This document shows positions 1 to 12,073 of a stretch of DNA of 64,000 bases, piece after piece. A program made the position numbers and the translations under genes. Each line of letters begins with the position of its first letter. Positions within the stretch are counted from its first letter, which is position 1. This DNA comes from Thereva unica (lineage: Eukaryota; Arthropoda; Insecta; Diptera; Therevidae). The DNA is taken from contig OX465282.1 of assembly GCA_949987705.1 (NCBI GenBank), forward strand, positions 39,148,039 through 39,212,038, read 5' to 3'. The notes under the pieces are model-generated. The model made no database searches. It was not told the origin of the DNA and saw nothing but the letters and a program-made list of their open reading frames with translations.

Positions 1-397
1 ATCCTATTTTTCATTCCTAATAATTTTAAAGCAATGCATACTTATTATATTTCATTCCAATAATTTTTATCAGCACTAAGTGCAAATTGTTTTCAATATC
101 AGCACTAAGTAAGTGCAGAATAAGTTCCAAGAAAATAATGAATGCTCCTTGTAAGCATTTTTATCTATCGTGAAGATGGAAGTCTTGTGAGACCAAGTAG
201 TCAGTCTTGCTCACTACTTGATCTACTTAGCACGTCATTTAAAATATTGTTATCCGGTCTTTTAAAAATTTAAAAGTTAAAGAATAAAAGTTTAAAAAAT
301 TAAAAATTTGTATCCGGTCTTTTAAAAAGTTTAAAATTAATGAATAAAAGTTTAAAATTAAAACTACTTTGAGGGTTTTTTTTAATAGACTATAACT
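1..397 (+). repeat. 5' LTR of provirus A (5' part outside the window)
   Basis: This stretch recurs at 19493-19891 with only scattered differences. It ends in TATAACT, directly followed by the primer-binding site. The start of the LTR (AGTAACA) is seen only in the 3' copy at 10110. AGT...ACT termini are usual in errantiviruses. Confidence 0.9.
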
Positions 398-418
398 GAC
401 GCAGTCGGTTTTGGGATT
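397..418 (+). other. Primer-binding site, tRNA-Ser type
   Basis: TGACGCAGTCGG follows the LTR at once and resembles the complement of the 3' end of insect tRNA-Ser plus CCA, the primer used by 17.6 and 297-type elements. One base differs near the start (A for G) and the match weakens after the first 13 bases. The tRNA assignment rests on memory of that tRNA. Confidence 0.7.
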
Positions 419-1060
419 AAAATAATCCAAAATAAGCAACTTATTAGTAATTGTTGCAAATTCGGAAGTGCTCGAAAAAAGTGTCTTCGTATCGAGAGAA
501 CATCGGTATTTAGTGGATTTGCCGGTACTAATTTGCGGTTTAAAAGTGGAAATAAAAGCTATCAGTTCCAAATTAATAGCTATCAGTGGATTGCTGAATT
601 AAGTGCTTAAATTGATATTTGGAAATTGGCTAGGAGCACAGGATCATTAACAGACCTGGTGGATTTCAATCTTTTGGCTTCAAGGACCTACTATAATGAA
701 TATATACCTTTGGACCATCGTGTTAATTATCTGGTGAGTCTATTGTTTTAATACATATATTCGTTAAATCCCTTAAACACCTAGTCCTAAACCTAGAACA
801 AGTGGAGCAAGTAACTCTCCCTAAATTATAGGGATAAAACCGAGTCAGATTCTGAGGAATACAGGATCATTGATTCTAGTAGAATTAGATTACAGTAAAT
901 ACATATACTTAAAAAAAAAAATAATAAATAAATTTTAGTGTATTAGATTCAAGGGAAAATTACATTTCTTTAGTAGAGAATAGAAAGAAAAAAGTGTTTT
1001 GTTAATTCAAATTAATAAATAATAAATATTTAGGAAGTTTATTAATCAAGCCAAGTAAAA
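419..1060 (+). other. Untranslated leader of provirus A with a candidate env splice donor
   Basis: No long ORF is present. An ATG at 696 opens a 12-codon hydrophobic mini-ORF that runs into a good splice donor, GTGAGT at 734-739. Some errantiviruses make a spliced env RNA whose first exon lies in the leader, so this could supply the start of the env signal peptide. The matching acceptor would lie near the pol/env border, which is disturbed by element H. The rest is A-rich and unremarkable. Confidence 0.45.
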
Positions 1061-2275
1061 ATGAACAACGATTCGACAAATACATCCGGTGTTAAAAAAT
1101 GCGTAAACACCACAGACATATTTAATTCTCTAAAAATCCCCGATGCAATAAAAGATCTACCCACATTTGACGGTAACCCACGTACCCTTTACGATTTTAT
1201 AAGTAATGTCCAGGAAATTTTAGGCTTAATTCGGGAAATCGACGGTACTAATAACGCGACACTCTTGATAAGGGCAATTAGGAATAAAGTTACTGGTGAA
1301 GCCAATGAAGTACTCAACATGTACGGCACATCCGTAACCTGGGAACATATAAAAACTAACCTGATCACCCATTACTCGGATAAACGCAACGAAACTTGCC
1401 TTATCCGCGACTCACATCAACTTAGACAAGGCCCAGAGACCGTAGAGTAATACTATTCAAAAATTATAGAAATATTATCCACAATGACTAACCATATTAA
1501 TATGCATGAAACCGATGCAAACGTAATTGCTTCCAAACAGAAGCTTTACAAGGAAATGTGCTTAAACACATTCCTCTCGGGTCTTCGGGAACCTATGGGC
1601 TCAACTATAAGAGCTATGAGGCCTACTTCATTAGTAGAGGCCCTCAATTATTGTTTACAAGAACAGAACACACACTACCTAAGAAATTCATATCCAACAA
1701 GACCACAACCCTCTTTTATGAAATCACCGCCCATATTGCCTCAGTACAAACAAAATACCTTTTACGTGAACCCCAGCCATAAGCCGAATATACCCTTTCA
1801 ATCACAAAAACTAGATCAACCGAAGGGCAATAGGCCCATAATCTTGAACCAAAATCGTTCTAATACTTCTAACGGTGGACTTGATTACAATTATCCTAAA
1901 TCAAAGCAAATTTCCCGATATGGCCAATATAACCAGCAAGTAAATAGCCAGGCACCACCCCACGGCCTTCACAATTTATATCAAAAACCAGAACCAATGG
2001 ATATCTCGAGTGGAAATACAATGTTTGTACGAAGAAACACCCCCCATCCATCTGGTAACCTAAACTTCATCTCAGAAGAATCCTTTTACTCTGAACCAGA
2101 ACATGCGCAAAATTATGGTTTTCACAATATAGCTACAGAAATTTCTTCCAACAATAATCCAGATAACAACTACCAGGATCTTGACAGTTGGTACCAAGGA
2201 CCAAACGAAGAGCTCATTGAGTCACCTACACAAAATTTTCCACAAATCGCCTCAGACTCCGAACCGAATACCTGA
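1061..2275 (+). pseudogene. gag of provirus A, broken by one in-frame stop
   Basis: The ATG at 1061 opens a 129-codon ORF that ends in TAA at 1448. The same frame continues from 1451 to 2275. The product is the structural capsid polyprotein. The N-terminal part resembles errantivirus Gag (a DLPTFDGNP motif, then a helical capsid-like region). The C-terminal part is rich in Asn, Gln and Pro and has a PEPMDIS stretch. No CCHC zinc knuckle is seen, as usual for this group. The stop could be a C-to-T change of a Gln codon. Confidence 0.85.
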
Positions 2276-3791
2276 ACATAAATAGTAACGATTCCTCTGT
2301 TCTAACATACATACACATCCGAGCCGCCGACAACAGTCTTCTAAAAATTCTTATCGACACTGGCAGTAACTTGTCATTTATAAATCCCAACTTGATTAAC
2401 CCTGACTTGGTAGAGAACATAACACCTATAGAAGTCAATACCGCATTTAATACACACTATGTAAACAGACAAATCACTCTGAAAGGCCTCGCAGAATTCG
2501 AAACTGGTGAAAACTTAAAATTCTTACTTTTCAAGGTCCATAATTACTTCGATGGACTTATAGGTCTGCAAATGATGAGACAGTTAGGATGCAAGATAGA
2601 CTTAGTCAACTCAATTTTGGAGTCTAAAAGAACTCGGATACCATTACTCTACAAACTTAATCTTATGTCAAGGCTATATAATCTTCCGCCATTATGTAAA
2701 TTCATTTGTCATTTACCTGTTGATATTAAAGATGGTAGTATCTACATCAAGCCTACACTAATAAATAATAAACTAGTGATCTCCGAAGGCAAATATAAAG
2801 CTAAAGAATGGTCTTCTCTTGTGGAAATTACCAACTTGTCAAACTCTCCAGAGAACCTTATTATAGAACAACCTATAAAAGTTGAACCATTTCATCACAA
2901 CCAGTATGCAGAAGTTCATAACTTTTGTATCACAAATAACCCCAACAACAATAACACCAACGGCAGAATAGCAGATTTGATACGTGTCGACCACCTAAAC
3001 AACGAAGAACGGAGAGCAATTATCAAATGTGTCCAATTCGAAGACATTTTCTTTCAGGAAGGTGACAATTTAACATTCACAAATCAGGTGAAACACCAAA
3101 TAAGAACGAAAGACAACATACCTGTCTATACAAAGTCTTACCATTATCCCCAAATACACAAGGAAGAGGTTCAGAGGCAAATCGACGAAATGTTGAATCA
3201 AGATATCATCCGTCCATCTTACTCCCCATGGTCCTCTCCAATATGGATTGTCCCAAAAAAGGCAGATGCCTCTGGCAAGAAAAAATGGCGACTTGTTGTG
3301 GATTACCGAAAGGTAAATGAAAAGACCATAGATGACAGGTACCCCATCCCCAATATCTCTGAGATCCTAGATAAACTTGGGAAATGCCTATACTTCAGCA
3401 CATTGGATCTCGCTTCTGGGTTCCACCAAATCGAAGTTAAAGCAGAGGATATTCCTAAAACAGCCTTTACGGTAGATAATGGACACTTTGAATATATCCG
3501 TATGCCCTTCGGGCTTAAAAATGCTCCTTCGACATTTCAACGTGTCATAGATAATGTCTTACAGGATCTTCAAGGTACAAAATGTTTGGTTTACATGGAC
3601 GACATTATCGTCTTTTCGACTTCCTTACAGGAGCATCTAGAAAATCTTTCGGCCGTTTTCAAAAAACTAAGAAACGCTAACTTTAAAATACAATTAGACA
3701 AATCAGAATTTCTCCACAAGGAGATTGCCTTTCTAGGCCATGTAGTTACACCAGAGGGTGTAAAACCAAATCCGGAAAAAATAAAGGCCAT
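2269..3791 (+). pseudogene. pol of provirus A: protease and reverse transcriptase
   Basis: The pol frame overlaps the end of gag in the -1 frame, the usual arrangement for ribosomal frameshifting. Protease is marked by IDTGSN near 2358. Reverse transcriptase follows with [24 protein letters not shown] and the catalytic YMDD near 3592-3603. The ORF is open until a solo LTR interrupts it after codons KIKAI at 3791. RNase H resumes in frame after 4961. The enzyme would copy the genomic RNA into DNA in the cytoplasm, but this copy cannot produce the full polyprotein. Confidence 0.9.
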
Positions 3792-4961
3792 TGTTACATA
3801 CAGAATTTCTAAGGGTCTCGGTGAGAAACGAGATCCTTAGACAAATTCTCTTACCCCTTCATACAGGGAGCCTTTTATGAGTTCCCTGTGAACAACAAAT
3901 CCTAAACGGAAAATAATTATCTAATTTCCATTTTCAAATGTACAAAATTCCTTAACGGACAAATCTTCAACGTACAAAAATCCACTTCAACAAATGTAAC
4001 ATTCTCAGACGCAACCTGATCGCGTTTATTTTTCACAAGCTTTTCTGGCCATTAAAAAACAAAAAAGACATCCACGGGAGGAACGTAACTTTACCCACCC
4101 GATCTAGCGCAATTTGCAATGCGCCGCGTGAGAAACGCGCGGTAAGCAAATTGCGCAGGTGGGAAAAGTTCAAGGGCGCGTTTCTCCCAGCCTGTGGTCA
4201 ATTTTCCTGGCCACCACCGGCGGGTGGAAATTTTAATTAATAGAGTGTTTTTTGAACTACCATCCGCGGCGGGCGCGTCCCCGAATTATGAAAATTTTTA
4301 TAATCAAAAAGTTCTAAGTCAGAGGGTTGTTTAACGATCAAGCGCGGCGGGCGCGTCGCCGCTATTATTAAAAAAGTTTTCCCTGGACTACGATCCGTGG
4401 CCGGCGGACAAAAAGAGTTATTTCGAGCGCGGCTCATAATTAATAAAAATTATTTAAAAAACGCGGTCGGTGGTGGACACGCTGGCACCGTGGCGGTTGC
4501 TTCGGCACCGTGGCGGCTGCCAGTAGTTTTTAAGTTAAAAAACAGATAATAAAAATTTAAAATTAATAAATAAAAGTAAAAGCCATTTTTTTTGCTGTGA
4601 CTAGTAAATATAAAAAACATTGTGACTAGTAAATATAAAAAACATTGTGAAAACATTGTGAAAGTAAATATAAAAAACAAAAAAAAATTAAATAATGATA
4701 TCTATTTTGTTATTTGTTAAAGCTAAGAGAAAATAAAATAAAATTGTGCTCAAAAATAATTATTGTGAGTGATGTTTTTTTTATAACAATTGTGAAATCA
4801 TTCAGTAAATAAAGAAAAAAAAACCCAGTGATATACATATGAAAGTTTAAACAACACAAAAAATAAGAAAAAGAGTGTTGTTTTTTAATACAACAATTGT
4901 TTTTTACTTTTGAGTGTTTCGTCGATTTTCTTAAAAAGAGTGTTGTTAATTTTATACAACA
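3792..4961. mobile_element. Solo LTR inserted in pol of provirus A
   Basis: The 1170 bp block starts TGTTACATAC and ends ATACAACA, so it has TG...CA ends with a short TGTT/AACA inverted repeat. It is flanked by a 4 bp target duplication, CCAT (3788-3791 and 4962-4965). One CCAT copy kept, the pol frame reads through. No coding content is present. Inside are GC-rich blocks with two CGGCGGGCGCGTC motifs (near 4267 and 4344) and a short tandem repeat near 4605-4660. A solo LTR of a gypsy or BEL family is the simplest reading. A non-autonomous TIR element is less likely. Confidence 0.75.
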
Positions 4962-6155
4962 CCATTCAAAACTTCCCAATACCTAAAACTCAAAAAGAAA
5001 TAAAATCATTCTTAGGTCTCCTGGGGTACTACAGGAAATTTGTCAAAGACTTCGCCAACCTAACGAAGCCTCTTACCGAATGCTTACGAAAAGGAAAAGA
5101 AATTATCCTGAATTCAGTGTACGTAGAATGTTTCAATAATTGTAAAAATTTGCTCTGTAATTCTCCAATCCTCCAATACCCCGACTTTAGTCAATCCTTC
5201 AATTTGACTACGGACGCTAGCAACGTGGCACTAGGAGCCATCCTCTCTCAAGGCCCTATAGGCTCAGATAGGCCCATCTGCTATGCCAGCCGCACTCTTA
5301 CAAAGTCTGAACAAAACTACAGCACTATAGAAAAGGAACCCATAATATGGGCTTCCAAATACTTTCGGCCTTACCTATTTGGTAGGAAATTTAAAATTAT
5401 TACAGACCACAAACCTCTAACCTGGCTTTTTTCTTTGAAAGAACCCAACTCTAAATTAGTCCGTTGGCGCTTAAAATTAGAAGAGTTTGAATACGAAGTG
5501 ATTTATAAAAAAGGAAAACAAAACACAAATGCCGACGCATTATCCAGAATTGAAATCAACTTAACAGAAAGTAATACTTCCAGAAACCTTGACATTTCCT
5601 CCACATCCACAATCCATTCTGCGCAGGAACAACTTAATGACGGTATCCCCATATCTGAATGCCCGTTAAACAACTTTTCAAACCAACTCATATTGGAAAA
5701 AACCAGTAATTTATCTCGACCACACACCAGTTTTAAGGTTATATTTCAAAACAAACGAAGACATACAATTCGCCGTAACGACATAGATAATGATAATATC
5801 ATTACCAACATTCTCAAAGAGTATACACACCCTAAAAATTTAACAGCAATATTAACGGATAACGACACCTTCAAATCGGTGCAATCTGCCTATTCAAAAT
5901 TTTTCAGTAACAGTGGAATAAAGCTCATCCGTTGCATGACACAAGTCAAAGATATCACAAACGTAGACGAACAGGAGAAGATCATTAGGGAATACCATAT
6001 TAAGTCAATTCACAGAGGTATAACTGAAACCCTCGAACATCTAAAACGAAGTTATTATTTTCCCAATATGAAAACGCAAATAACTCGTGTTATCAACAAT
6101 TGTACAATTTGCCTTGAAAACAAATACGAACGGAACAAACAACCTATTAAGTCTA
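4962..6155 (+). pseudogene. pol of provirus A: RNase H and integrase N-terminus
   Basis: The frame opens with the connection region (FLGLLGYYRKFV). RNase H follows, with TTDASNVALGAILSQ near 5210, the Glu of YSTIEKE and ITDHKPLTW. The H2C2 zinc-binding start of integrase lies around 5995-6120 (HRGITETLEHLK, then CTICLENKYE). The ORF formally ends at 6175, inside a short LINE insert. Confidence 0.88.
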
Positions 6156-6212
6156 TAAGATACTGTAAATCTTGATGTACTTGAAGTAAATAAATGAAAT
6201 GAAATGAAATGA
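6156..6212 (+). mobile_element. Very short LINE 3' tail inserted in integrase
   Basis: About 55 bp end in (AAATG)n (AAATGAAATGAAATGAAA), a 3' tail typical of CR1/Jockey-type LINEs. AAGT is found on both sides as a possible target duplication. The integrase codons resume directly afterwards. It looks like a heavily 5'-truncated retrotransposition. Confidence 0.6.
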
Positions 6213-6965
6213 AAGTTACAGAGAGCCCCGATAGACCTTTAGAAATACTACATTTGGATATATATTCAATACATAAGGAAAACTTTTTGACTATACTAGA
6301 TAAATTTAGCAATCAGCTTAATTAAATCCCTAAAGCATTATTTCTCCCACCACGGGATACCGAAGAAAAATATAACCGACAATGGCGCAGAGTTCTTGTC
6401 TACACTTTTCAAAGACTTTATCAATTTATATAATATCGAATCTCATGTTACAACTGCAAAGAACTCTACAGGAAATTCCCCAGTCGAGAGATTTCACTCG
6501 ACCATAACTGAATTAGTTAGAATTATCTATAGCCAAAATAATAAAAAAGCAATAGGAGAAATAATAGACGAAGCCGTTATAAGTTATAATAATTCTATTC
6601 ACTCTGTCACTAAATTAACCCCTTTCGAGCTACTAATAGGTCATTACAGTAAGTCAACCCCCTTTTCAATACGAAATAATCCAAATACAGAACAAGAATA
6701 TATAAAGCAACATATTGAACAATACAAAAACTTAGCAGAATTAGCCCATCAACGTAGCTTAGCTTATAAACAAAAAACGATCAACAAACTAAATGTAGGA
6801 AGGAAAGAACCCCCAAATTTTGAAACAAATGAAATAATTTACGAAGCTGAGAATAGAAGGAACAAACTTGCCCCCAAATTTATGAAACACAAAATAATTA
6901 ATAATAAAAAAGTTACAGTTATAACTAATAAATGTAAAGTTCACAAACAGAAAATTAAAAACTAG
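6213..6965 (+). pseudogene. pol of provirus A: integrase core and C-terminus, damaged
   Basis: The frame starts with the first catalytic Asp region (LHLDIYS). It then loses sequence and shifts near 6315, and continues at 6352 with TDNGAEF (second Asp) and, further on, GNSPVERFHS (Glu). The tail is basic with a PFELLIGH block. Part of the segment between the first and second Asp is missing, so strand transfer activity is not expected. Confidence 0.85.
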
Positions 6966-7002
6966 TTGGGATGTGGGTTTGACCCCTTCGGTCCACACGA
7001 TC

Positions 7003-8417
7003 AACTTCCCAGTATGATGAACGAAGATGGAATAAACTGACTTCTTACAAAATAGTTATACCTTTAGCACTGGTGGAAAATTGGCTAGTCTCAGAACTGA
7101 TGACAAAGCAATCCCGAGAGAAGCTAGTTCAAACAACTATAATAGTAGTATAGTAAATCCATAAGATTTTTCTAGAGAATTTGTTTTTCCTGAACGTTAG
7201 CAAACAAACATGTCCTCCGCATTTCGTTCGCTGCACTAAAGCGGGTGTTCAAATTCGTATTGGGCGTGCTGAAGCGCCGTTAACAAACTGGGAAGCCAAC
7301 GACTTCATTTGGAAATTCCAAAGCTTTCCGGAGATATTAGCAAAACTGTAACTGTTAAATACTTGTCAGACTTGACCAAAAAGAACAATTTTTGCTGTAA
7401 CTACGGGATAAACCGCAATTTCCTGAAACTGTATCACGCGTAGAAAACAATTCCCCGCCAAAAAGTGCTAATCCAAGGTTTGAAAAATTCGCGCTGTTTG
7501 TAAAGCGTAACGAAATTTTTGAAAGGTTGTCGGATTTTGACAAGTGATGTTTTGTTCGAAGGCTATCGCTGTGCAGAACTCAAAAAAAAACACTTCGTTT
7601 AGAACGGGTCTCATTCCATCGAGTTTATTAGATATTAGCAAAACTTGTCAATTTAAGGTCTTTCTGTATCAGAACTGATGTTTTTCTATTTAAACAAAAA
7701 AGACCCGACCGAATATTATGAAATTTTTTTCAGAGCATTTCTTCGTTAATATTCTTTTTTCGACACCTTAATGAAGTCGATATAGTTTTTAGTTCGCGCG
7801 GTATCGTGCAGGTACAAAAATCATAAACGCCGGTTAAACAAAAAAAAAAACGGTTCGACCGAATTTTATGAAAATCTTTTCAGATCATATTTTGGTTAAT
7901 ACTCTTCGAACGGCACGTCAACTAAGTCGATATCTTTTATAGTTCGCGCGATATCGTGCAGGTACAAAAATCACTTATGTCATTTAAACCAAAAAACCGC
8001 TGGACCGAATATTATAAAAATCTTTTGAGATTATATTGTCGCCAATACGCTTCGAACGGCACCTCAAGTAAGTCAATATCTTTCGTGGTTCGGGCGATAT
8101 CGTGCAGGTACAAAAATCACTTACGCCGCTTAAACAAAAAAACGGCTCGACCGAATTTTATGAAAATCTTTTCAGATCATATTTCGGTTAATACGCTTCG
8201 AACAACACCTCAACGAAGCCGATATCAGTTTTGGTTCGCGCGATATCGTGCAGGAAAAAATGACCACATCCGTACGCACATACACACACACACACACACA
8301 TACTTCCTCCCAATTTTTTGCTTAAAATGCTCCTGGGACCTTGAAAGATGAAAATACGTCGAAATTTTCGATTTCGATTTTCGGACCGATTACAATAACT
8401 TCCTATACTGGGAAGTT
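7003..8417. mobile_element. Element H copy 1: repeat with 13 bp inverted ends
   Basis: AACTTCCCAGTAT at 7003 and its reverse complement at 8405-8417 bound a 1415 bp block lying between the end of pol and the env coding region. The interior has at least four imperfect tandem units of about 142 bp, from about 7735 to 8250, each with a TATCGTGCAGGTAC motif and a GAATTTTATGAAAATCTTTT motif. A short (CA)n follows, then a segment ending TCCTATACTGG. The right-hand 1.2 kb recurs at about 36395-37626. No transposase is seen. I do not recognise the family. Confidence 0.65.
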
Positions 8418-8423
8418 AATAAA

Positions 8424-10134
8424 CGAAAATCCCAGGCACAGAGATTAGAGATTCACGACCTCAGTAACAATAAAGGCCTATTACCACTCAAAATTGGACC
8501 GGCAAAAATCAAAAATGGATACTCGAAGCTAATTCATATGGTAAACTTAACGGAATACGAGATTAACATAGAACAAATAGACAGGAATATACATAATTTA
8601 GCTAACTATACATACAACAAAAAAGAATACAAATCCATTACGAAAATATTGCAGAAAAGATTCGAAATACTGCGCAGCACCTTCGAACAGCTCAAGCCAA
8701 AATCTAGGGTAAGAAGAGGGCTGATAAATGGTTTGGGTACTGTCATAAAATCAATTACCGGCAATTTAGATCAAAATGACCTGGATGAAATAAATATACA
8801 CTTAGACGCTCTTAAAACTAATCAACAAAATATAAACTCTCAGATAAATAAACAAATAGCAATAAACCAAGATATGATAAACCGTTTTAGTAATATAACA
8901 CAACACATTAACACACAGCAAAAGATACTAGAAAATTATATTAATTTTGAATTAACAAAACAAATTGATAAATTAGATATAATATTTACCTTGAATCAAT
9001 ACCACAACCAACTAGTATATGACATAGATATATTAAGAGAACACCTCAAAGAAATTTCGGAATCAATAATCTTAGCTAAACTAAGCGTAATATCCAAACA
9101 TATTTTGCATCCAGATGAAATCGGGTATATTCGTAAAGTACTAGAAGGACAAGATGTCGCAATAATATCAGACGACAATATATACGAATTGTTAGAGTTA
9201 CAAACCACTCGAACGTTGTAATCATCATCAAAATCCCGAATTTCCTTCCTGAAGTTTTCACCCTCTACCACCTTAAAGCATTACCAATAAACAACTCCTA
9301 TACTCTCAATCTCGAAGCCCCTTACATCCTACTTAACGAATATAGGTATGAATATATAGACGAACCATGTCAACCGCTCGAGACGATGAGATATTGCCGA
9401 AGTACATCACCAAAGGAGCTTAAAACTGACAAGTGCATCCCAAACATTATAAATAACGAGAAGGCACAATGCAAACTCACCGAACTAGGAAACAATAAGG
9501 AAGTAGAGCTACTAGAACCCAACTACCTAGTAATAATCACCGAAAATGAAACTACAATGCAAACTACATGCAGCAAAAATAGTAACAACAAATTCTTAAT
9601 AGGAGCATCGCTAATCCACTTTGAAAATTGCACCATTAACATTAACGGAATACAGTACTCCAGTAAAACAGTTACCTACTGGGACTCCATAGAAGTAATC
9701 TCCACGTTAAACCAGGAAATCAACAACAACGGCGTAATAAAAAAAATAAATCTCACCAAACTCGACAAATGGACCATGGAAAACCTCAAGTCAAAACAAG
9801 TATTTACACTACCTCTACCCACATAATCGTAGGAATATTTATCGCAGCTTCCACCCTATATGCAATCGTCAAATTTAGGAACAGGATAAAACAAAAAAGG
9901 AACTTCATCAAAAATCTCTTCGAGAAGCAAAGACCATTTGAAACCAAGAGACATACAGCACAAATGTCACCAATAGATGAAATCAAAGAATCTGCAATGC
10001 AAACATCATCAACAGAAGAACCAACAACATCAACAAAACCAACCCCAGTTCCGGTTGCAGTTCAGCTCCTGTGGCCTTCGCTACATTCGCTTCACACTGA
10101 GGAGGGAGGAGTAACATACAACAACATCAACTAA
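8424..10134 (+). pseudogene. env of provirus A, frameshifted
   Basis: Three overlapping pieces (8424-9221, 9220-9826, 9769-10134) hold the errantivirus envelope glycoprotein, which in functional relatives mediates cell entry and is related to baculovirus F protein. A furin-type RVRR site near 8707-8718 precedes a Gly-rich hydrophobic fusion-peptide-like segment. Long helical heptad-like stretches follow. The last piece has a single membrane segment near 9812-9875 and a basic tail. Frameshifts near 9218 and 9780 and the loss of the start to element H make it non-functional. The end of the gene runs into the 3' LTR, as in gypsy. Confidence 0.88.
10099..10109 (+). other. Polypurine tract of provirus A
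   Basis: GAGGAGGGAGG lies immediately before AGTAACA, the LTR start. This is where plus-strand DNA synthesis starts in LTR elements. Confidence 0.85.
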
Positions 10135-10256
10135 CATAATTTAGTCTACTAACCCTTAGTAATTTCATCTTATTTGCATACAATTTCATATTATTTTTCA
10201 TTCTTAATAATTTTAAAACAATGCATACAAATTCTTATACAATGCATACAAATTCT
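10110..10256 (+). repeat. 3' LTR of provirus A, first part
   Basis: The LTR begins AGTAACATAC after the polypurine tract. It contains internal repeats of an ATTTCAT...CAATGCATAC unit of about 40 bp, then is cut by LINE J1. The remainder is at 19488-19891. Confidence 0.8.
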
Positions 10257-10261
10257 CATAC

Positions 10262-10644
10262 CTTATGAGCCCCAAAAACTGCCCAGTTCTTCTCCACCTT
10301 GGTTTAATAATGAACTCAGGCATTTAAAAAATCAGAAGAATAGACTTTGGAAAACCTATTTAAAGAGAAAGGACTCTCCTAGTCGCAATTCATTTATCAA
10401 TTGCTATAACAGATTTCGTTCACTCTCTTTTACTCTGTATCGTGAACACCTTAGCAGCATGAGTGATAAAGTGTTTACTGATCCTAGGAACTTCTTTAAA
10501 TTTGTCAACTCTAAGAAAAAAGTTGATAACTACCCCAATACTATGCAGCACACGAACTGGTCTAGTTCTGAGTCACTTGCGATTTGCAACATGTTTGCAT
10601 CATTCTTTCATCAATCTTTTTTACCTTCCGACTTTCAGCCTAAT
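10262..10644 (+). pseudogene. LINE J1 ORF2, linker between endonuclease and RT
   Basis: The frame encodes the basic linker of Jockey/CR1-type ORF2, starting with PPWFNNELRHLKNQKNRLWK. The endonuclease is missing through 5' truncation. The frame continues exactly at 13497 once the Harbinger element and one target copy are taken out. Confidence 0.8.
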
Positions 10645-10891
10645 AGGGGCCCATACACTACAAGGTTTTATGCGTACAAACAAGGCGTTCAAACAAAGAT
10701 TGACAGTGTGTGGTGAATTTGATTTTTGGTGTTATGTTTGTCACAAGTTTGTCCCAAATATCAAAACGTTTTGATATTTTCGTGGTTTTATCTGACAGTT
10801 CTCTCCATGACATAAAAAACGTCTCCTGTGGTGTTTGTTTTATTTCGGTTTTTTATTTTTGTGGGTTTTATTTATTTTTTGTTTTCGCAAT

Positions 10892-11681
10892 ATGAATTTA
10901 GATATTCGATCGTGGCCCAAGGACTTTTTAATAGATTTTATTTCCTTGTGTAAAGACAAGCCATGTCTTTGGAAAATAAAATCCAAAGATTATTTAAATA
11001 AAAATTTAAAATACGCTGCCTATGAGGTTTTGTGTAATAAATTAAAAGAATTACAACAGAATGCGACGCATGATGACGTTAAAAAGAAAATTAATTCTTT
11101 ACGCTCCAACTACAGGCGTGAAAGGAAAAAAATTTCTGATACCCGTAAATCTGGAAGTGGAAAAGAAAATTTGTATTCCAGTAATTTGTGGTATTTGGAG
11201 GAATTAAATTTCCTGAGCGACCAGGAAGAAGCCAGGACGTCAACATCTAATTTAACGGACACCCCGGAGGAGTTCTGTGATCCCTTCATCAAGTGAGTTA
11301 TAAATCATTATATAAGTATGTATGTAAAAGTTTGATATATTTTTTTGTTTACAGGCTCACTATGATAATTCAGTGCGGTCGCCTCCAGAAAAGGCACGGA
11401 AATTGGATAAATGTGACCAGATACTGGAGTCCATAAACTCAAAAATAAATGAGGTGCCCCCCATTGAAACCGAATTTGAGATCGTGGGCAAGAATGTCGC
11501 CAAAAAATTAGAACAACTTCCGCCAGACATGAGTATTTTGGCGGAAAAGTTTATTAACGATGTCCTTTTTGAGGCCAGAATGGGAACATTGTCAAGGACA
11601 ATGAAATTGGTGGATAGCCGTAGTTCCGCTTCTGCATGCACACCTAATGCTGCGGAATTCTTCGCCAATTTTACCGAATAG
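10892..11681 (+). CDS. MADF/Myb-like accessory protein of Harbinger
   Basis: Exon 1 (ATG at 10892, to about 11292) encodes a MADF-type domain: SWPKDFLIDFISLCKDKPCLW, a basic YRRERKKI helix and the end motif LWYLEELNFL. Exon 2 (from about 11355 to 11681) has an acidic and helical tail (AKKLEQLPPDMSILAEKFI). In PIF/Harbinger this protein binds the transposon ends and brings the transposase to the nucleus. The intron has a good GTGAGT donor (11293) and TTTACAG acceptor (11354). With exactly that pair the two frames are out of register by one base, so either there is a small indel or another junction is used. Confidence 0.75.
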
Positions 11682-12073
11682 TGTGGTACACTCCAAATAG
11701 TTTTAATTATTTCAGCTGTGATGAATTTATTTTTAATGTTATGAAATCTTTCTTTTTTGTTACTTTTTTATATAACGAATTTATAGTTTTAAGCACGATG
11801 TAAATAGTAAATGTAGTTATTAATTTTTATGCGATAATAATGAAATATGTTCCTGATTTTATAGAAACTTATAATAACAGAATACAATTAAGTAAACGAT
11901 GTCTGTGATGAATTTTTTTTTAATTTTAATGTTATGGGCTCTTTTTGTCAGCTCTTTGTATTATGAATTCGTAGTTTTAAGCAACAGCTCTGAAAAGATG
12001 CAAGTACTGAATTTTTTTATGTTATAATAAATGAAATATTGTTCTGGATTTTTATAAACTTTTATTACATTCT

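Noticed and set aside
397..418. Possible tRNA-Ser gene end
   Set aside because: Only the 3' end complement is present, placed directly after an LTR. It is a primer-binding site and no cloverleaf is found.
239..571. Minus-strand 110-codon ORF across the LTR end
   Set aside because: It is low complexity, Phe and Leu rich, and lies across the LTR, primer site and leader.
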